From Peptoniphilus_A sp022767005 (lineage in GTDB: Bacteria > Bacillota > Clostridia > Tissierellales > Peptoniphilaceae), in the NCBI RefSeq assembly GCF_050315115.1, contig NZ_JBNPOJ010000001.1:62001-126000 (forward strand): a DNA stretch of 64,000 nt, in the 5' to 3' direction. A program made the translations under genes and the position numbers. The notes beneath the pieces are model-generated. The model saw only the letters and a program-made list of their open reading frames with translations. It was not told the DNA's origin and ran no database searches. How positions within the stretch are numbered: position 1 is the first letter of the stretch; each line of letters starts with the position of its first letter. This document shows positions 1-8,210 of the stretch, one piece after another.

Positions 1-602
1 ATACCTAAAGAATATATATCTGATCTATTGTCCACCTTTGCTCCTCTTGCTTGTTCTGGAGAAAAATAGTGGACTGAACCCATTACTGCATTAGTAGCTG
101 TAACAGTTGTATTGTCAGCAACTCTTGCAATTCCAAAATCTGTAACTTTAATTCGATCATCACGAGTAACCATGATATTTTGTGATTTTATATCTCTATG
201 GACAATATGTTTTGAGTGAGCAACCTTTAAAGCCTCTGCAATTTGAATACAGTAATTTAATGCCCTCTTTTCAGAAAATCTACCTTCATCATTTATTAAA
301 TCTTTTAGAGTTTTACCATCAATATATTCCATTACAATGTAGTGAACTTCTTTGTCTTCAACTTTTTCAGTTCCTACATCGTAAATACTTACAATATTAG
401 GATGAGAAATACTTGCAGCTGCAAGGGATTCTCTCTTAAATTTTCTAATAAAATTATTGTCTTCGTTGTATTCTAATTTTAAAACCTTTATGGCAACAAT
501 TCTATCAAGCTTTCTATCATGAGCTTTAAATACATTTCCCATGCCGCCTGTTCCAATTTTTTCTAATATTTCATATCTATTTGCTAAAATTTTATTTATC
601 AT
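1..602 (-). CDS. prkC: Serine/threonine protein kinase, N-terminal part (cut by window edge)
   Basis: This is the N-terminal 200 residues of a Hanks-type Ser/Thr kinase whose C-terminus lies outside the window. Visible motifs are the glycine loop GTGGMG (about residues 18-23), the VAIK lysine, the catalytic loop HRDIKSQN, the DFG metal-binding motif, SPEQARG of the P+1 region and DIYSLG. In Firmicutes the full PrkC has a membrane segment and extracellular PASTA repeats that sense muropeptides; those parts cannot be seen here. It starts with ATG 7 nt after the stop of the PP2C phosphatase gene, the usual prpC-prkC pairing, so kinase and phosphatase are probably co-transcribed. The kinase domain is certain; the PrkC name rests on this neighbourhood. 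Confidence 0.9.
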   Translation of the reverse strand, partial: MINKILANRYEILEKIGTGGMGNVFKAHDRKLDRIVAIKVLKLEYNEDNNFIRKFKRESLAAASISHPNIVSIYDVGTEKVEDKEVHYIVMEYIDGKTLKDLINDEGRFSEKRALNYCIQIAEALKVAHSKHIVHRDIKSQNIMVTRDDRIKVTDFGIARVADNTTVTATNAVMGSVHYFSPEQARGAKVDNRSDIYSLG

Positions 603-609
603 TGTGCAC

Positions 610-1326
610 CTACTCATTAAATACTAAAATAAATGTAATATTATCCATGCCGCCATTTTTTAAAGCGAGATCCAAAAGTTTATCCTTTGCAACTTCCGGA
701 GTATTTTCTTTTATTATTTTAAAAATCTCTTCATCAGGAATCATATTAGTAAGCCCATCTGAACAAAATAAAAATATGTCTCCTTCTTCAATTTTTAAAG
801 TGTTTACAGAAACGTCTATATCAGCTGTCGTTCCAACAGCTTTTGTAAGCACATTTTTCTTGGGATGATTCTTTGCCTCTTCCTCAGTGATTTCTCCAAT
901 TTCCTTTAAGTAATTTACAAAGGAATCATCTCTTGTGATTTGCTCTATATCTTTATTTATCTTATATATTCTTGAATCGCCAACATTTGAATAGATTAAA
1001 ATATCTCCTAAAATGATACCGGTAGATACTGTTGTACCCATGCCTCTGTAATCTTCATTTTCTTCAGAGCTTTTAAATATTTTTCTATTGGCATCCCTAA
1101 TTGAAGAAGACAAAATTTCAATTGCATCTTCAAGACTATTAACTTCCTTTGCATTTTCAAAATCAGAAGCAATTATTTCTGTTGCCATCTTAGATGCTTT
1201 TTCACCAGCAAGATGACCACCCATTCCATCAGCCAATATATATAAATTTTTTGATTCATTTACAAAATAACTGTCTTCGTTGTTTTTTCTGTAATTGCCT
1301 ACATTTGTTGCTGATACAACTATCAT
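610..1326 (-). CDS. prpC: PP2C-family protein serine/threonine phosphatase
   Basis: This 238-residue protein is a single-domain PPM/PP2C phosphatase of the usual length for bacterial PrpC/Stp. Metal-binding motifs are in place: the early ED pair (residues 17-18), DGMGG (33-37), GDS (116-118), CSDGL (188-192) and GMDN (226-229). It is cytoplasmic, with no signal or membrane segment. The family removes phosphate from Ser/Thr residues placed by PrkC, and the kinase gene follows directly. It begins right after the rlmN stop, so rlmN-prpC-prkC read as one unit from the promoter upstream of rlmN. Confidence 0.95.
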   Translation of the reverse strand: MIVVSATNVGNYRKNNEDSYFVNESKNLYILADGMGGHLAGEKASKMATEIIASDFENAKEVNSLEDAIEILSSSIRDANRKIFKSSEENEDYRGMGTTVSTGIILGDILIYSNVGDSRIYKINKDIEQITRDDSFVNYLKEIGEITEEEAKNHPKKNVLTKAVGTTADIDVSVNTLKIEEGDIFLFCSDGLTNMIPDEEIFKIIKENTPEVAKDKLLDLALKNGGMDNITFILVFNE

Positions 1327-2346
1327 TTATTTCACCTCAACTTTGCGCCTAAGTTGTCCACATGAAGCGCTGATGTCCCTTCCTAGTTCTCTTCTTATAG
1401 TCACATTAAATCCTCTTTTTTCAAGTTCCTTTTTAAATTCATTTATTTCTATTTTGGAAGGTCTTTTTTCGTCAAATTCATCAATTGGATTTAATGGTAT
1501 TAAATTAATATGGCATTTTAAATTTTTAGCAAAATTATAAAGCTCCTCAATATTTTTTTTACCATCATTTTGATTTTTAATCAAAGTGTATTCAAAAGTA
1601 ATTCTATTATTTGTCTTATTGACATAATATTCCAAAGATTTTTTCAATTCTGCTAAATTAAATTTTCTGTTAATTGGCATAAGGGCTGACCTATCACAGT
1701 CATTTGTTTGATGAAGACTAATTGCAAGATTTATAGGCAAGTTATAGTCTGCTAATTCATAAATTTTATCTGCTACTCCGCAAGTTGATATTGTAATATT
1801 CCTATAACTTGTGTTGTGTCCCTTTTCATCATGAAGAAGTTTTATAAATCTCATCACTTCTTGAAAATTATCAAGAGGTTCGCCACTTCCCATTAAAATA
1901 AAATTAGAAACCTTGATATTTAATCTATTTTCAATTTCGTAAACCCCACTTAACATTTCTGCAGCCGTAAGGTTTCTCACAAGACCAGATTTTGTAGATG
2001 CACAAAAATCACAACCCATTCTACAACCAACTTGCGTTGAAATGCACTGAGAATAACCGTGCTTGTACTCCATGAGGACACCCTCTATTAAGTTTTCGTC
2101 TTTTAGTTTAAAGAGAAATTTTTTTGTCTCGTCTAATTTTGAATCAAAACTTTTATAAATTTCAACTTTATTTATCTCTTCATTTTTTATTATAGAAATT
2201 GCCTTAGCCGAAAGATTTGAATTTTCTATATCATATCTCTTTTTGTCGTGGAAAAAAGTAAAAAGTTGAGAGCCTCTAAAAGCCTTCTCACCATTTTTTT
2301 CAAAAAAATCGCGCAATTCATCTTCATACATAGAATTTAATTCCAT
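1327..2346 (-). CDS. rlmN: Dual-specificity rRNA/tRNA adenine-C2 methyltransferase RlmN
   Basis: This is a 339-residue radical-SAM enzyme that methylates C2 of A2503 in 23S rRNA and A37 in some tRNAs. The radical-SAM cluster motif CxxxCxxC is at C108, C112 and C115, and a C-terminal SASCGQL segment holds the cysteine that carries the methyl intermediate. The GGEPL-type motif appears as GSGEPLDN. The start ATG has an AGGTGG ribosome site. The gene is separated from rsmB by a hairpin terminator and has its own extended -10 promoter, so rlmN-prpC-prkC can be expressed apart from the upstream operon. Confidence 0.96.
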   Translation of the reverse strand: MELNSMYEDELRDFFEKNGEKAFRGSQLFTFFHDKKRYDIENSNLSAKAISIIKNEEINKVEIYKSFDSKLDETKKFLFKLKDENLIEGVLMEYKHGYSQCISTQVGCRMGCDFCASTKSGLVRNLTAAEMLSGVYEIENRLNIKVSNFILMGSGEPLDNFQEVMRFIKLLHDEKGHNTSYRNITISTCGVADKIYELADYNLPINLAISLHQTNDCDRSALMPINRKFNLAELKKSLEYYVNKTNNRITFEYTLIKNQNDGKKNIEELYNFAKNLKCHINLIPLNPIDEFDEKRPSKIEINEFKKELEKRGFNVTIRRELGRDISASCGQLRRKVEVK

Positions 2347-2368
2347 TAAACCACCTATTCATCTACTC

Positions 2369-2377
2369 ATTATACCA
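2369..2377 (-). promoter_or_regulatory. Extended -10 promoter of rlmN-prpC-prkC
   Basis: The minus strand reads TGGTATAAT (perfect -10 hexamer with an extended TG) about 23 nt upstream of the rlmN ATG. No good -35 is seen at 17 nt, which fits an extended -10 promoter. It lies just past the rsmB terminator. The functional call is inference. Confidence 0.55.
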
Positions 2378-2420
2378 TTAGACCCTGACAAATAAAAATG
2401 AAATTAAAAAAATTAACAAA

Positions 2421-2446
2421 ATAAAAGGACTGTCTAGTCACAGCCC
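2421..2446 (-). terminator. Intrinsic terminator after rsmB
   Basis: A 7-bp stem (2427-2433 with 2440-2446, one G-U pair) with a 6-nt loop is followed on the minus strand by a U-rich tract. The stem includes the rsmB stop codon (2438-2440) and the last two sense codons. Confidence 0.6.
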
Positions 2447-3736
2447 AATCTTTTCTAAAAGAGTTATAGAAAAACCGTCCGTTCCATCTACTGATGGAAA
2501 TAATTTTAATACTTCTTTATCTCTTAAATTTTTTATTTTAAAATTTTTATTGTTTTTTAAAAATTTATTTATTACATCTTCATTTTCAATTTTTGAAAGG
2601 GAGCAAGTTGAATATAGAATTCTTCCCTTATCTTTTACATATTCTTTTGCTTTTTCTAAAATTTCTATCTGAATTTCTGAAAGTTCCCTTATGTCTTCTA
2701 TGCTCTTATTCCATTTTATGTCTGGTTTTTTTCTATAAAGTCCTGTTCCCGAACAAGGTGCATCAACTAAGACATAATCAAATTTATTTATGAACATCTC
2801 CTTTAAAACTCTAGCATCATTAACCATTGTCTTAATGTTTTTTATTCCAAGTCTCTTGGCATTTTCTTCTATTAATTTTATTTTCCCCTTTGATTTATCA
2901 CAAGCAATAATCTCGCCAGTGTTATTCATAATTTCTGCAAGATGAGTTGTCTTGCCACCCGGCGCAGCACATAAATCTAAAACCTTACTACTTTCCCTTG
3001 GATTTAAAAACGTTGAGACTAAAATTGATCCAAGGTCCTGCACATAAAAATGTCCTTTTTTGAAAAATTCTGTATTGATTATTCCCTTTGGATTTAAAAT
3101 ATTTAGAGCATTCTCATACATTGTCTCTTCTAATTCAAAACCAAGGTCCTTTAAATTTTTCATTAATTCTCTTTTATTAGTCCTGAGAGTGTTTACTCTA
3201 ATTGTAAAGGGTGGCTGTTCATTATTCGCCTTCAAGAGTTTTTTTGTAAAATCTTCCCCATAATTTTTATAGAAATATTCTGTATAAAACTTTTGATGAG
3301 AATAAAAAGTAGATAAATTTTCAATACTGTCTTCAATTTTAACTTGTGGAGCTTCCTTTTTTGAAATACTTCTTAAAATTCCATTTGTAAAAGAAATCGA
3401 ACCTCTATTCCCATAAATTTTCGCAAGATTTACCGACTCATGGACAATTGAATAATCTGGAACTTTATCCAAAAAATACATTTGATAAATTGCCATCTCT
3501 AAAATACTTAAAATAACTTTATGAATTTTATTAATCTTTACTTTAGAATTTATCTTTACTACATAATCTAAATAAGATCTGTTCCTAATTACTCCAGTCG
3601 TTATTTCTTTTATAAAATTATAGTCCCTTTCATCCATATTTGATTTTTTTAGAATTTCTAGACTTTCTTCTAAAAATGCCCCCTTGTAGAGGACATCGTT
3701 AATTATTTGTAATGCTTTTTCCCTAGTGTTTTTCAT
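2438..3736 (-). CDS. rsmB: 16S rRNA m5C967 methyltransferase RsmB
   Basis: The 432-residue protein has the RsmB layout: an N-terminal NusB-like RNA-binding domain (about 1-130) and a C-terminal SAM-dependent Rossmann domain. SAM motif I is AAPGGKT (257-263). The two cysteines of RNA m5C methyltransferases are in APC (326-328, catalytic) and STC (376-378, product release). The function is methylation of C967 of 16S rRNA. The ATG overlaps the stop of the YugP-like gene in a TAATG junction, implying translational coupling. Length and motifs are complete. Confidence 0.95.
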   Translation of the reverse strand: MKNTREKALQIINDVLYKGAFLEESLEILKKSNMDERDYNFIKEITTGVIRNRSYLDYVVKINSKVKINKIHKVILSILEMAIYQMYFLDKVPDYSIVHESVNLAKIYGNRGSISFTNGILRSISKKEAPQVKIEDSIENLSTFYSHQKFYTEYFYKNYGEDFTKKLLKANNEQPPFTIRVNTLRTNKRELMKNLKDLGFELEETMYENALNILNPKGIINTEFFKKGHFYVQDLGSILVSTFLNPRESSKVLDLCAAPGGKTTHLAEIMNNTGEIIACDKSKGKIKLIEENAKRLGIKNIKTMVNDARVLKEMFINKFDYVLVDAPCSGTGLYRKKPDIKWNKSIEDIRELSEIQIEILEKAKEYVKDKGRILYSTCSLSKIENEDVINKFLKNNKNFKIKNLRDKEVLKLFPSVDGTDGFSITLLEKIGL

Positions 3737-4428
3737 TAATCTCTTCTTCCAAATATGCTAAGTAGTTTCAAAAATTGTCCTATTGCAACTATTGTCGATG
3801 CAACATAAGTAAGTGCTGCTGCATTTAAAACTTCCTTAGTCCCTGTCAAATCTTCTTCAGTTATAATTCCATTTGCAAGTTCTTTTTTTGCTCTATTTGA
3901 TGCATTAAACTCCACAGGAAGCGTAACTATTTGAAATAAAACTGCAAAGAAAAATAGAGCGACGCCAAGTTTTGTAAAAAAAACTGAAAAGAAAAATCCG
4001 AGTATTATTAATAAGAAACTTACTTGAGTTCCCAAATTTGCAAGAGGAACTAGAGCACCTCTAATTTTTAATGGTGCATATTCAACTGAATCTTGAATTG
4101 CATGACCTACCTCGTGAGCGGCAATGGAAACTGATGCAATAGAATTTTTGTAGTAAACATCACGAGATAAATTTAGAGTCTTATCCCTTGGGTCATAGTG
4201 ATCTGAAAGTTTTCCATCGACTAAATTTATGTTTACATAATTTAGTCCATTTCTGTCTAAAATTTCTCGCGCAACTTCTGCTCCACTTAGATTTGTGGAA
4301 GATCCAATTTTACTATATTTTTCATAAGCGGAACTTATTTTTGCCTGTGCGTAAAATGCTAAAATAAGTCCAGGTAAAATATAAACTAAATAGCTGTAAT
4401 CATACATATAAAAATATGGAAACATCAT
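3736..4428 (-). CDS. yugP: YugP-family membrane zinc metallopeptidase
   Basis: This is a 230-residue predicted membrane protease of the YugP/neutral zinc metallopeptidase family. It has an N-terminal hydrophobic segment (about 12-28), the HEVGHA zinc-binding helix (H105, E106, H109) and two more membrane segments at about 125-170. The substrate is unknown. It sits between fmt and rsmB, overlapping fmt by ATGA and rsmB by TAATG, so it is part of the operon. Placing this protease inside the def-fmt-rsmB block differs from the Bacillus subtilis order, where fmt and rsmB adjoin. It might act in membrane protein quality control, but that is inference. Confidence 0.88.
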   Translation of the reverse strand: MMFPYFYMYDYSYLVYILPGLILAFYAQAKISSAYEKYSKIGSSTNLSGAEVAREILDRNGLNYVNINLVDGKLSDHYDPRDKTLNLSRDVYYKNSIASVSIAAHEVGHAIQDSVEYAPLKIRGALVPLANLGTQVSFLLIILGFFFSVFFTKLGVALFFFAVLFQIVTLPVEFNASNRAKKELANGIITEEDLTGTKEVLNAAALTYVASTIVAIGQFLKLLSIFGRRD

Positions 4429-5351
4429 TTTCCTCCAATCACATAATTTTCTTCAAATTTATTTCCTCTGAGAAAATTATCAATTCCCATGGCTTTTTTG
4501 CCAGGTGCCTGTATAACTTTTACTGAAATAGCTCCATCCTTTGTCTTGATAATTAATTTCTTATCTGAATTTAAAATCGTTCCTGGAACTTCAATGGCTG
4601 AATTTTCAATTTCTTCTGCATCAAAAATTTTATAAACCTTGTCGTCGTAATTAAATTTAGCACCATAGTGTGGACTAAGCCCTCTTACTTTATTTACAAT
4701 ATTTTTTGAATTGTCGTGAAAATCTAAAATTAGGTCATTTTTTAAAATTTTATTTGCATAAGTTTTTTTTGAATCATCTTGTTCAGTAAATTTGACTTTA
4801 TTTTCTTCAACTTCATTAATAAACTCTTCTAAAAGATCTGCCCCCATTAATGAAAGTTTATCTTCTAATTCTCCAGCATTCATATTTTTAATTTCAATTT
4901 CTTTTACAGACGAAACTGCGCCAGAGTCAAGTCCTTCCTCTACTTTCATAAGGCTGACTCCAGTTTTTTTATGTCCCTCCATAATTGCTCGATTAATTGG
5001 AGCAGCTCCTCTTAATTTTGGAAGAATTGATGCGTGAACATTTACAATATATTTTTTTGGGATATCAATTATTTCTCTAGATAATATTTGTCCATAGGCA
5101 ACAACTACAATAATATCCGCATTAACTTCTCTTAGTTTATTTATAGAATCTTCTGAATTTACGTCAGCAGGTTGAAAAACTTCTAATCCTAAATTTTCAG
5201 CCTTAATCTTTACTGGAGTTTTTGTGAATTTTTTACCCCTTCCCTTTCTCTTATCTTCTTGAGAAACAACTAGAGCAACTTCACCAAGATTATTTAATCT
5301 GTCTAAAATAGGAACTGAAAATTCTGGCGTTCCCATAAAAATAAATCTCAT
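4425..5351 (-). CDS. fmt: Methionyl-tRNA formyltransferase
   Basis: The 308-residue enzyme formylates Met-tRNAfMet with 10-formyl-tetrahydrofolate to make the initiator tRNA. The N-terminal formyltransferase fold carries the NVHASILPKLRGAAPI segment (the HxSxLPxxRGxAPI catalytic loop) and GVSLMKVEEGLDSG. The C-terminal OB-like tRNA-binding domain covers about 205-308. It lies 2 nt after def, so the enzymes that add and remove the N-formyl group are made together. Length is normal. Confidence 0.97.
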   Translation of the reverse strand: MRFIFMGTPEFSVPILDRLNNLGEVALVVSQEDKRKGRGKKFTKTPVKIKAENLGLEVFQPADVNSEDSINKLREVNADIIVVVAYGQILSREIIDIPKKYIVNVHASILPKLRGAAPINRAIMEGHKKTGVSLMKVEEGLDSGAVSSVKEIEIKNMNAGELEDKLSLMGADLLEEFINEVEENKVKFTEQDDSKKTYANKILKNDLILDFHDNSKNIVNKVRGLSPHYGAKFNYDDKVYKIFDAEEIENSAIEVPGTILNSDKKLIIKTKDGAISVKVIQAPGKKAMGIDNFLRGNKFEENYVIGGK

Positions 5352-5353
5352 TT

Positions 5354-5827
5354 TTATTCACTCTCCGCTTCAAACATTTCAATTGCCTTGTCTGTGTATA
5401 AAATTCCATCTAGGTGGTCAATCTCATGTTGAAGAATTCTAGCTAAAAAATCCTCAGCTTCCATAATTTTTTCTTCGCCAGATAAATCATTGTATCTAAC
5501 TTTTACATCTTTTGCCCTCTTGACACTTCCTTGTTTTCCAGGAACTGAAAGACAACCTTCCAAGGAAACTTCTTCACCTTCTTTTTCAATAATTTCAGGA
5601 TTAATCATGTAAAATCTATTGCCATTTTCACCGTCCCTATTGTCAATTACAATAATTCTTTTTAAAATTCCAACTTGTGGTGCGGCAAGACCTACTCCAT
5701 AAGCTATATCCATAGTTTCGTACATATCCTCGATTAAAACTTTTAACCTATCACTATAATTTGAAACTACCTTTGATTTTTTTCTAAGTATTGGATCTCC
5801 ATCCGTTCTAATTTTTCTTATTGCCAT
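5354..5827 (-). CDS. def: Peptide deformylase
   Basis: The 157-residue metalloenzyme removes the formyl group from nascent peptides. All three family motifs are present: GVGLAAPQVG (44-53), EGCLS with metal ligand C92, and HEIDH with ligands H134 and H138 and catalytic E135. The short length and lack of insertions fit a compact deformylase. It lies between priA (4 nt upstream) and fmt (2 nt downstream). Confidence 0.97.
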   Translation of the reverse strand: MAIRKIRTDGDPILRKKSKVVSNYSDRLKVLIEDMYETMDIAYGVGLAAPQVGILKRIIVIDNRDGENGNRFYMINPEIIEKEGEEVSLEGCLSVPGKQGSVKRAKDVKVRYNDLSGEEKIMEAEDFLARILQHEIDHLDGILYTDKAIEMFEAESE

Positions 5828-5831
5828 ATAA

Positions 5832-8174
5832 TCACCTAAAATCTATATTTAAAAATATTTTATTATCTTCTTCTATCTTACTATTATTAATTACCCTTTT
5901 AAGCCCATCTATTAACATAGCTAAGTCCTTTGGCTTTACCTTTACAGAAAATTTAGTTCTATTTATACTTTTTATTTTTGGCATCTTAATAAATTTTGTT
6001 ACCATTAATTCTATATTTTTCAAATCAATAAACATTTGGTGTAAAAACCTTTCTGCCCATACTTGAGTTAAATTTTCATCGTATGAGGAAAATTCGAATT
6101 CAATTAATTTTGTATAAGGGGGATATAAAAATAATTTTCTCTCTTCAATTTCATAATTGTAAAAATCAACATAATCGCCAGTGGCAGAATATTTTATAAT
6201 TTCGCTGTCGGGACTATATGTTTGAATAATTACCTCGCCTTTTTTTGATGCACGCCCAGCTCTACCTGAAACCTGAGTAATAAGTTGAAAAGTTCTCTCT
6301 TTTGCCTTGTAATCAGAAATGTAAAGAGACATATCAGCTGCAACAATTCCAACTAAAGTTACATTTTCAAAGTCAAAACCCTTTGAAACCATTTGCGTTC
6401 CAATAATAACATCTGCTTCCCTATTTTTTACAATTTCATAAAATTTATTGAAAGAATCTTTTTTTGTAGTGGTATCTCTATCCATTCTAAGCACACGTGC
6501 CTCAGGAAACAACTTTTTTACTTCTTCTTCAACCTTTTGTGTTCCCACTCCAAATTGTTTGATAAATTTTGAACCGCAACTTGGACATACCTTTGGAAGT
6601 GGTTTTGTACTTCCACAGTAATGACAAATAAGCCTATTCTTTACCTTGTGATAAGTCATAGAAATATCACAATCATCACATTTTATAACTTCTCCACAGG
6701 ATCTACATGAAATAAAATTAGAAAAACCGCGACGGTTTAGAAATAAAATTATTTGTTCCTTCTTTTTTAATTTTTCTTCCATTGCCTTTTTGAGTTCTCT
6801 ACTAAAAATAGAAATATTTCCCATAATTAACTCGTCTCTCATGTCCACAATTTTTGTTTCTGGGAGAAAAGCACCTTTTTTTGCTCTATTCTTTAACTCA
6901 CATAAATTGTAAAAATTCTTCTTTGCATAAAAATATGTTTCAATGGAAGGAGTTGCGGAACCAAGAACAACTTTTCCGCTATGCTTCATTCTCTTTATTG
7001 CAACTTCAATAGTATCGTACTTTAAATTATCGTGGAATTCATAAGAAGAGTCGTGAGATTCATCTATTATAATCATTTTTAAATTTTTAAAGGGAACGAA
7101 GACTGCACTTCTTACACCAACAACAATTTTTACTTCTCCATTTAAAACTTTTCTATACTCATCATATCTTTCCCCTGAAGAAAGCTTTGAGTGAATAACT
7201 GCAACTTTATCTCCAAATCTTCCCTTAAATCTATCTATCATTTGTGGAGTAAGCCCAATTTCTGGCACTAAAATTATTACTTCCCCACCCTTTTCTATTA
7301 CCTTCGATGCAAGATTTAGATAAACTTCAGTCTTCCCACTTCCTGTAAGCCCATGAAGTAATGAAACAACTTTGTCAGTTTCTATTATACTTTTAATAGC
7401 TTTTTGTTGTTCTTCGTTTAAGACTATTTTTTGTGTTATAAATTTTTTTTCAACTGGCTCTCTATTTATTTCCTTTTTATATTCACAGATTAAGTCTTTT
7501 TTTATTAAAGATTTTATTGGAGAATAAGAAATTCCAAGGCTCGTCATTACATCAACTCTTGATATATCTTTTCTATCTTTTATAAAATTAAAAACTTGAG
7601 TTTGCTTTTCGCTCATACCTTCCAAATTTTTTGCGTCAAAATTTTCAGATATTTTAAGATAATTTACAAGCTTTGGCTTCACCATAACTAAAGAGTCGTA
7701 AATATATTTAACAAAACCCTTCGCTCTTAATTTTTTTATAAAGTTCTTCTCATCCTCGCTTAAATCTTCAAAATATTTATTTGTGTCAATGGAATTTAAT
7801 TTTTCAAGATCCCTTCCCTGAGGGTATTTTTCTACAATAATTTTCTTTTTAATTTTTTGTAAGTTTCCAGGAGGTAAAATTGGAGAAAATGCTTTTGAAT
7901 ATCCAATTAAATACCTATCCTTCATCCAAAGTCCAAGTTCAATTAAATCCCTTGAAATAATTGGCTCATCATCAAGAACTGAATGAATTTCTTTTAACTT
8001 ATCTAAGTGTTTTTCATAATAATTTGCATGCAAAAAAAGGACGATACCAACTCGGTAACTATTGCCAAAATTCACAAGAACACGCATACCTGGTTTAACA
8101 TCATCTTTTACGATATATGTATAAAGCTTATCAATTTTTTGAAAATTATTTTCTATAAAAATATCTGCAAACAC
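5832..8174 (-). CDS. priA: Primosomal protein N' (PriA replication-restart helicase)
   Basis: The 780-residue protein is a 3'-to-5' DNA helicase that reloads the replisome at stalled forks. In order it has the N-terminal DNA-binding domain (1-100), a winged helix region, the helicase core with Walker A GLTGSGKT (275-282), and a cysteine-rich zinc insertion (about 485-530, eight cysteines in CxxC pairs). The C-terminal helicase lobe carries the GTQMVSKGFDF motif. Walker B reads DESH (371-374) where DEEH is usual. The ATG follows an AGGTGA ribosome site just beyond the coaBC hairpin. Confidence 0.95.
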   Translation of the reverse strand: MFADIFIENNFQKIDKLYTYIVKDDVKPGMRVLVNFGNSYRVGIVLFLHANYYEKHLDKLKEIHSVLDDEPIISRDLIELGLWMKDRYLIGYSKAFSPILPPGNLQKIKKKIIVEKYPQGRDLEKLNSIDTNKYFEDLSEDEKNFIKKLRAKGFVKYIYDSLVMVKPKLVNYLKISENFDAKNLEGMSEKQTQVFNFIKDRKDISRVDVMTSLGISYSPIKSLIKKDLICEYKKEINREPVEKKFITQKIVLNEEQQKAIKSIIETDKVVSLLHGLTGSGKTEVYLNLASKVIEKGGEVIILVPEIGLTPQMIDRFKGRFGDKVAVIHSKLSSGERYDEYRKVLNGEVKIVVGVRSAVFVPFKNLKMIIIDESHDSSYEFHDNLKYDTIEVAIKRMKHSGKVVLGSATPSIETYFYAKKNFYNLCELKNRAKKGAFLPETKIVDMRDELIMGNISIFSRELKKAMEEKLKKKEQIILFLNRRGFSNFISCRSCGEVIKCDDCDISMTYHKVKNRLICHYCGSTKPLPKVCPSCGSKFIKQFGVGTQKVEEEVKKLFPEARVLRMDRDTTTKKDSFNKFYEIVKNREADVIIGTQMVSKGFDFENVTLVGIVAADMSLYISDYKAKERTFQLITQVSGRAGRASKKGEVIIQTYSPDSEIIKYSATGDYVDFYNYEIEERKLFLYPPYTKLIEFEFSSYDENLTQVWAERFLHQMFIDLKNIELMVTKFIKMPKIKSINRTKFSVKVKPKDLAMLIDGLKRVINNSKIEEDNKIFLNIDFR

Positions 8175-8185
8175 ATTTTCACCTA

Positions 8186-8210
8186 CAAAAGAGCTAGATT
8201 TCTCTAGCTC
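8186..8210 (-). terminator. Hairpin terminator/attenuator between coaBC and priA
   Basis: A perfect 8-bp stem (8191-8198 with 8203-8210) closes a GAAA tetraloop on the minus strand, followed by UUUUG. The coaBC stop TAG lies within the stem. The short U tract suggests partial termination inside the operon. Confidence 0.6.
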
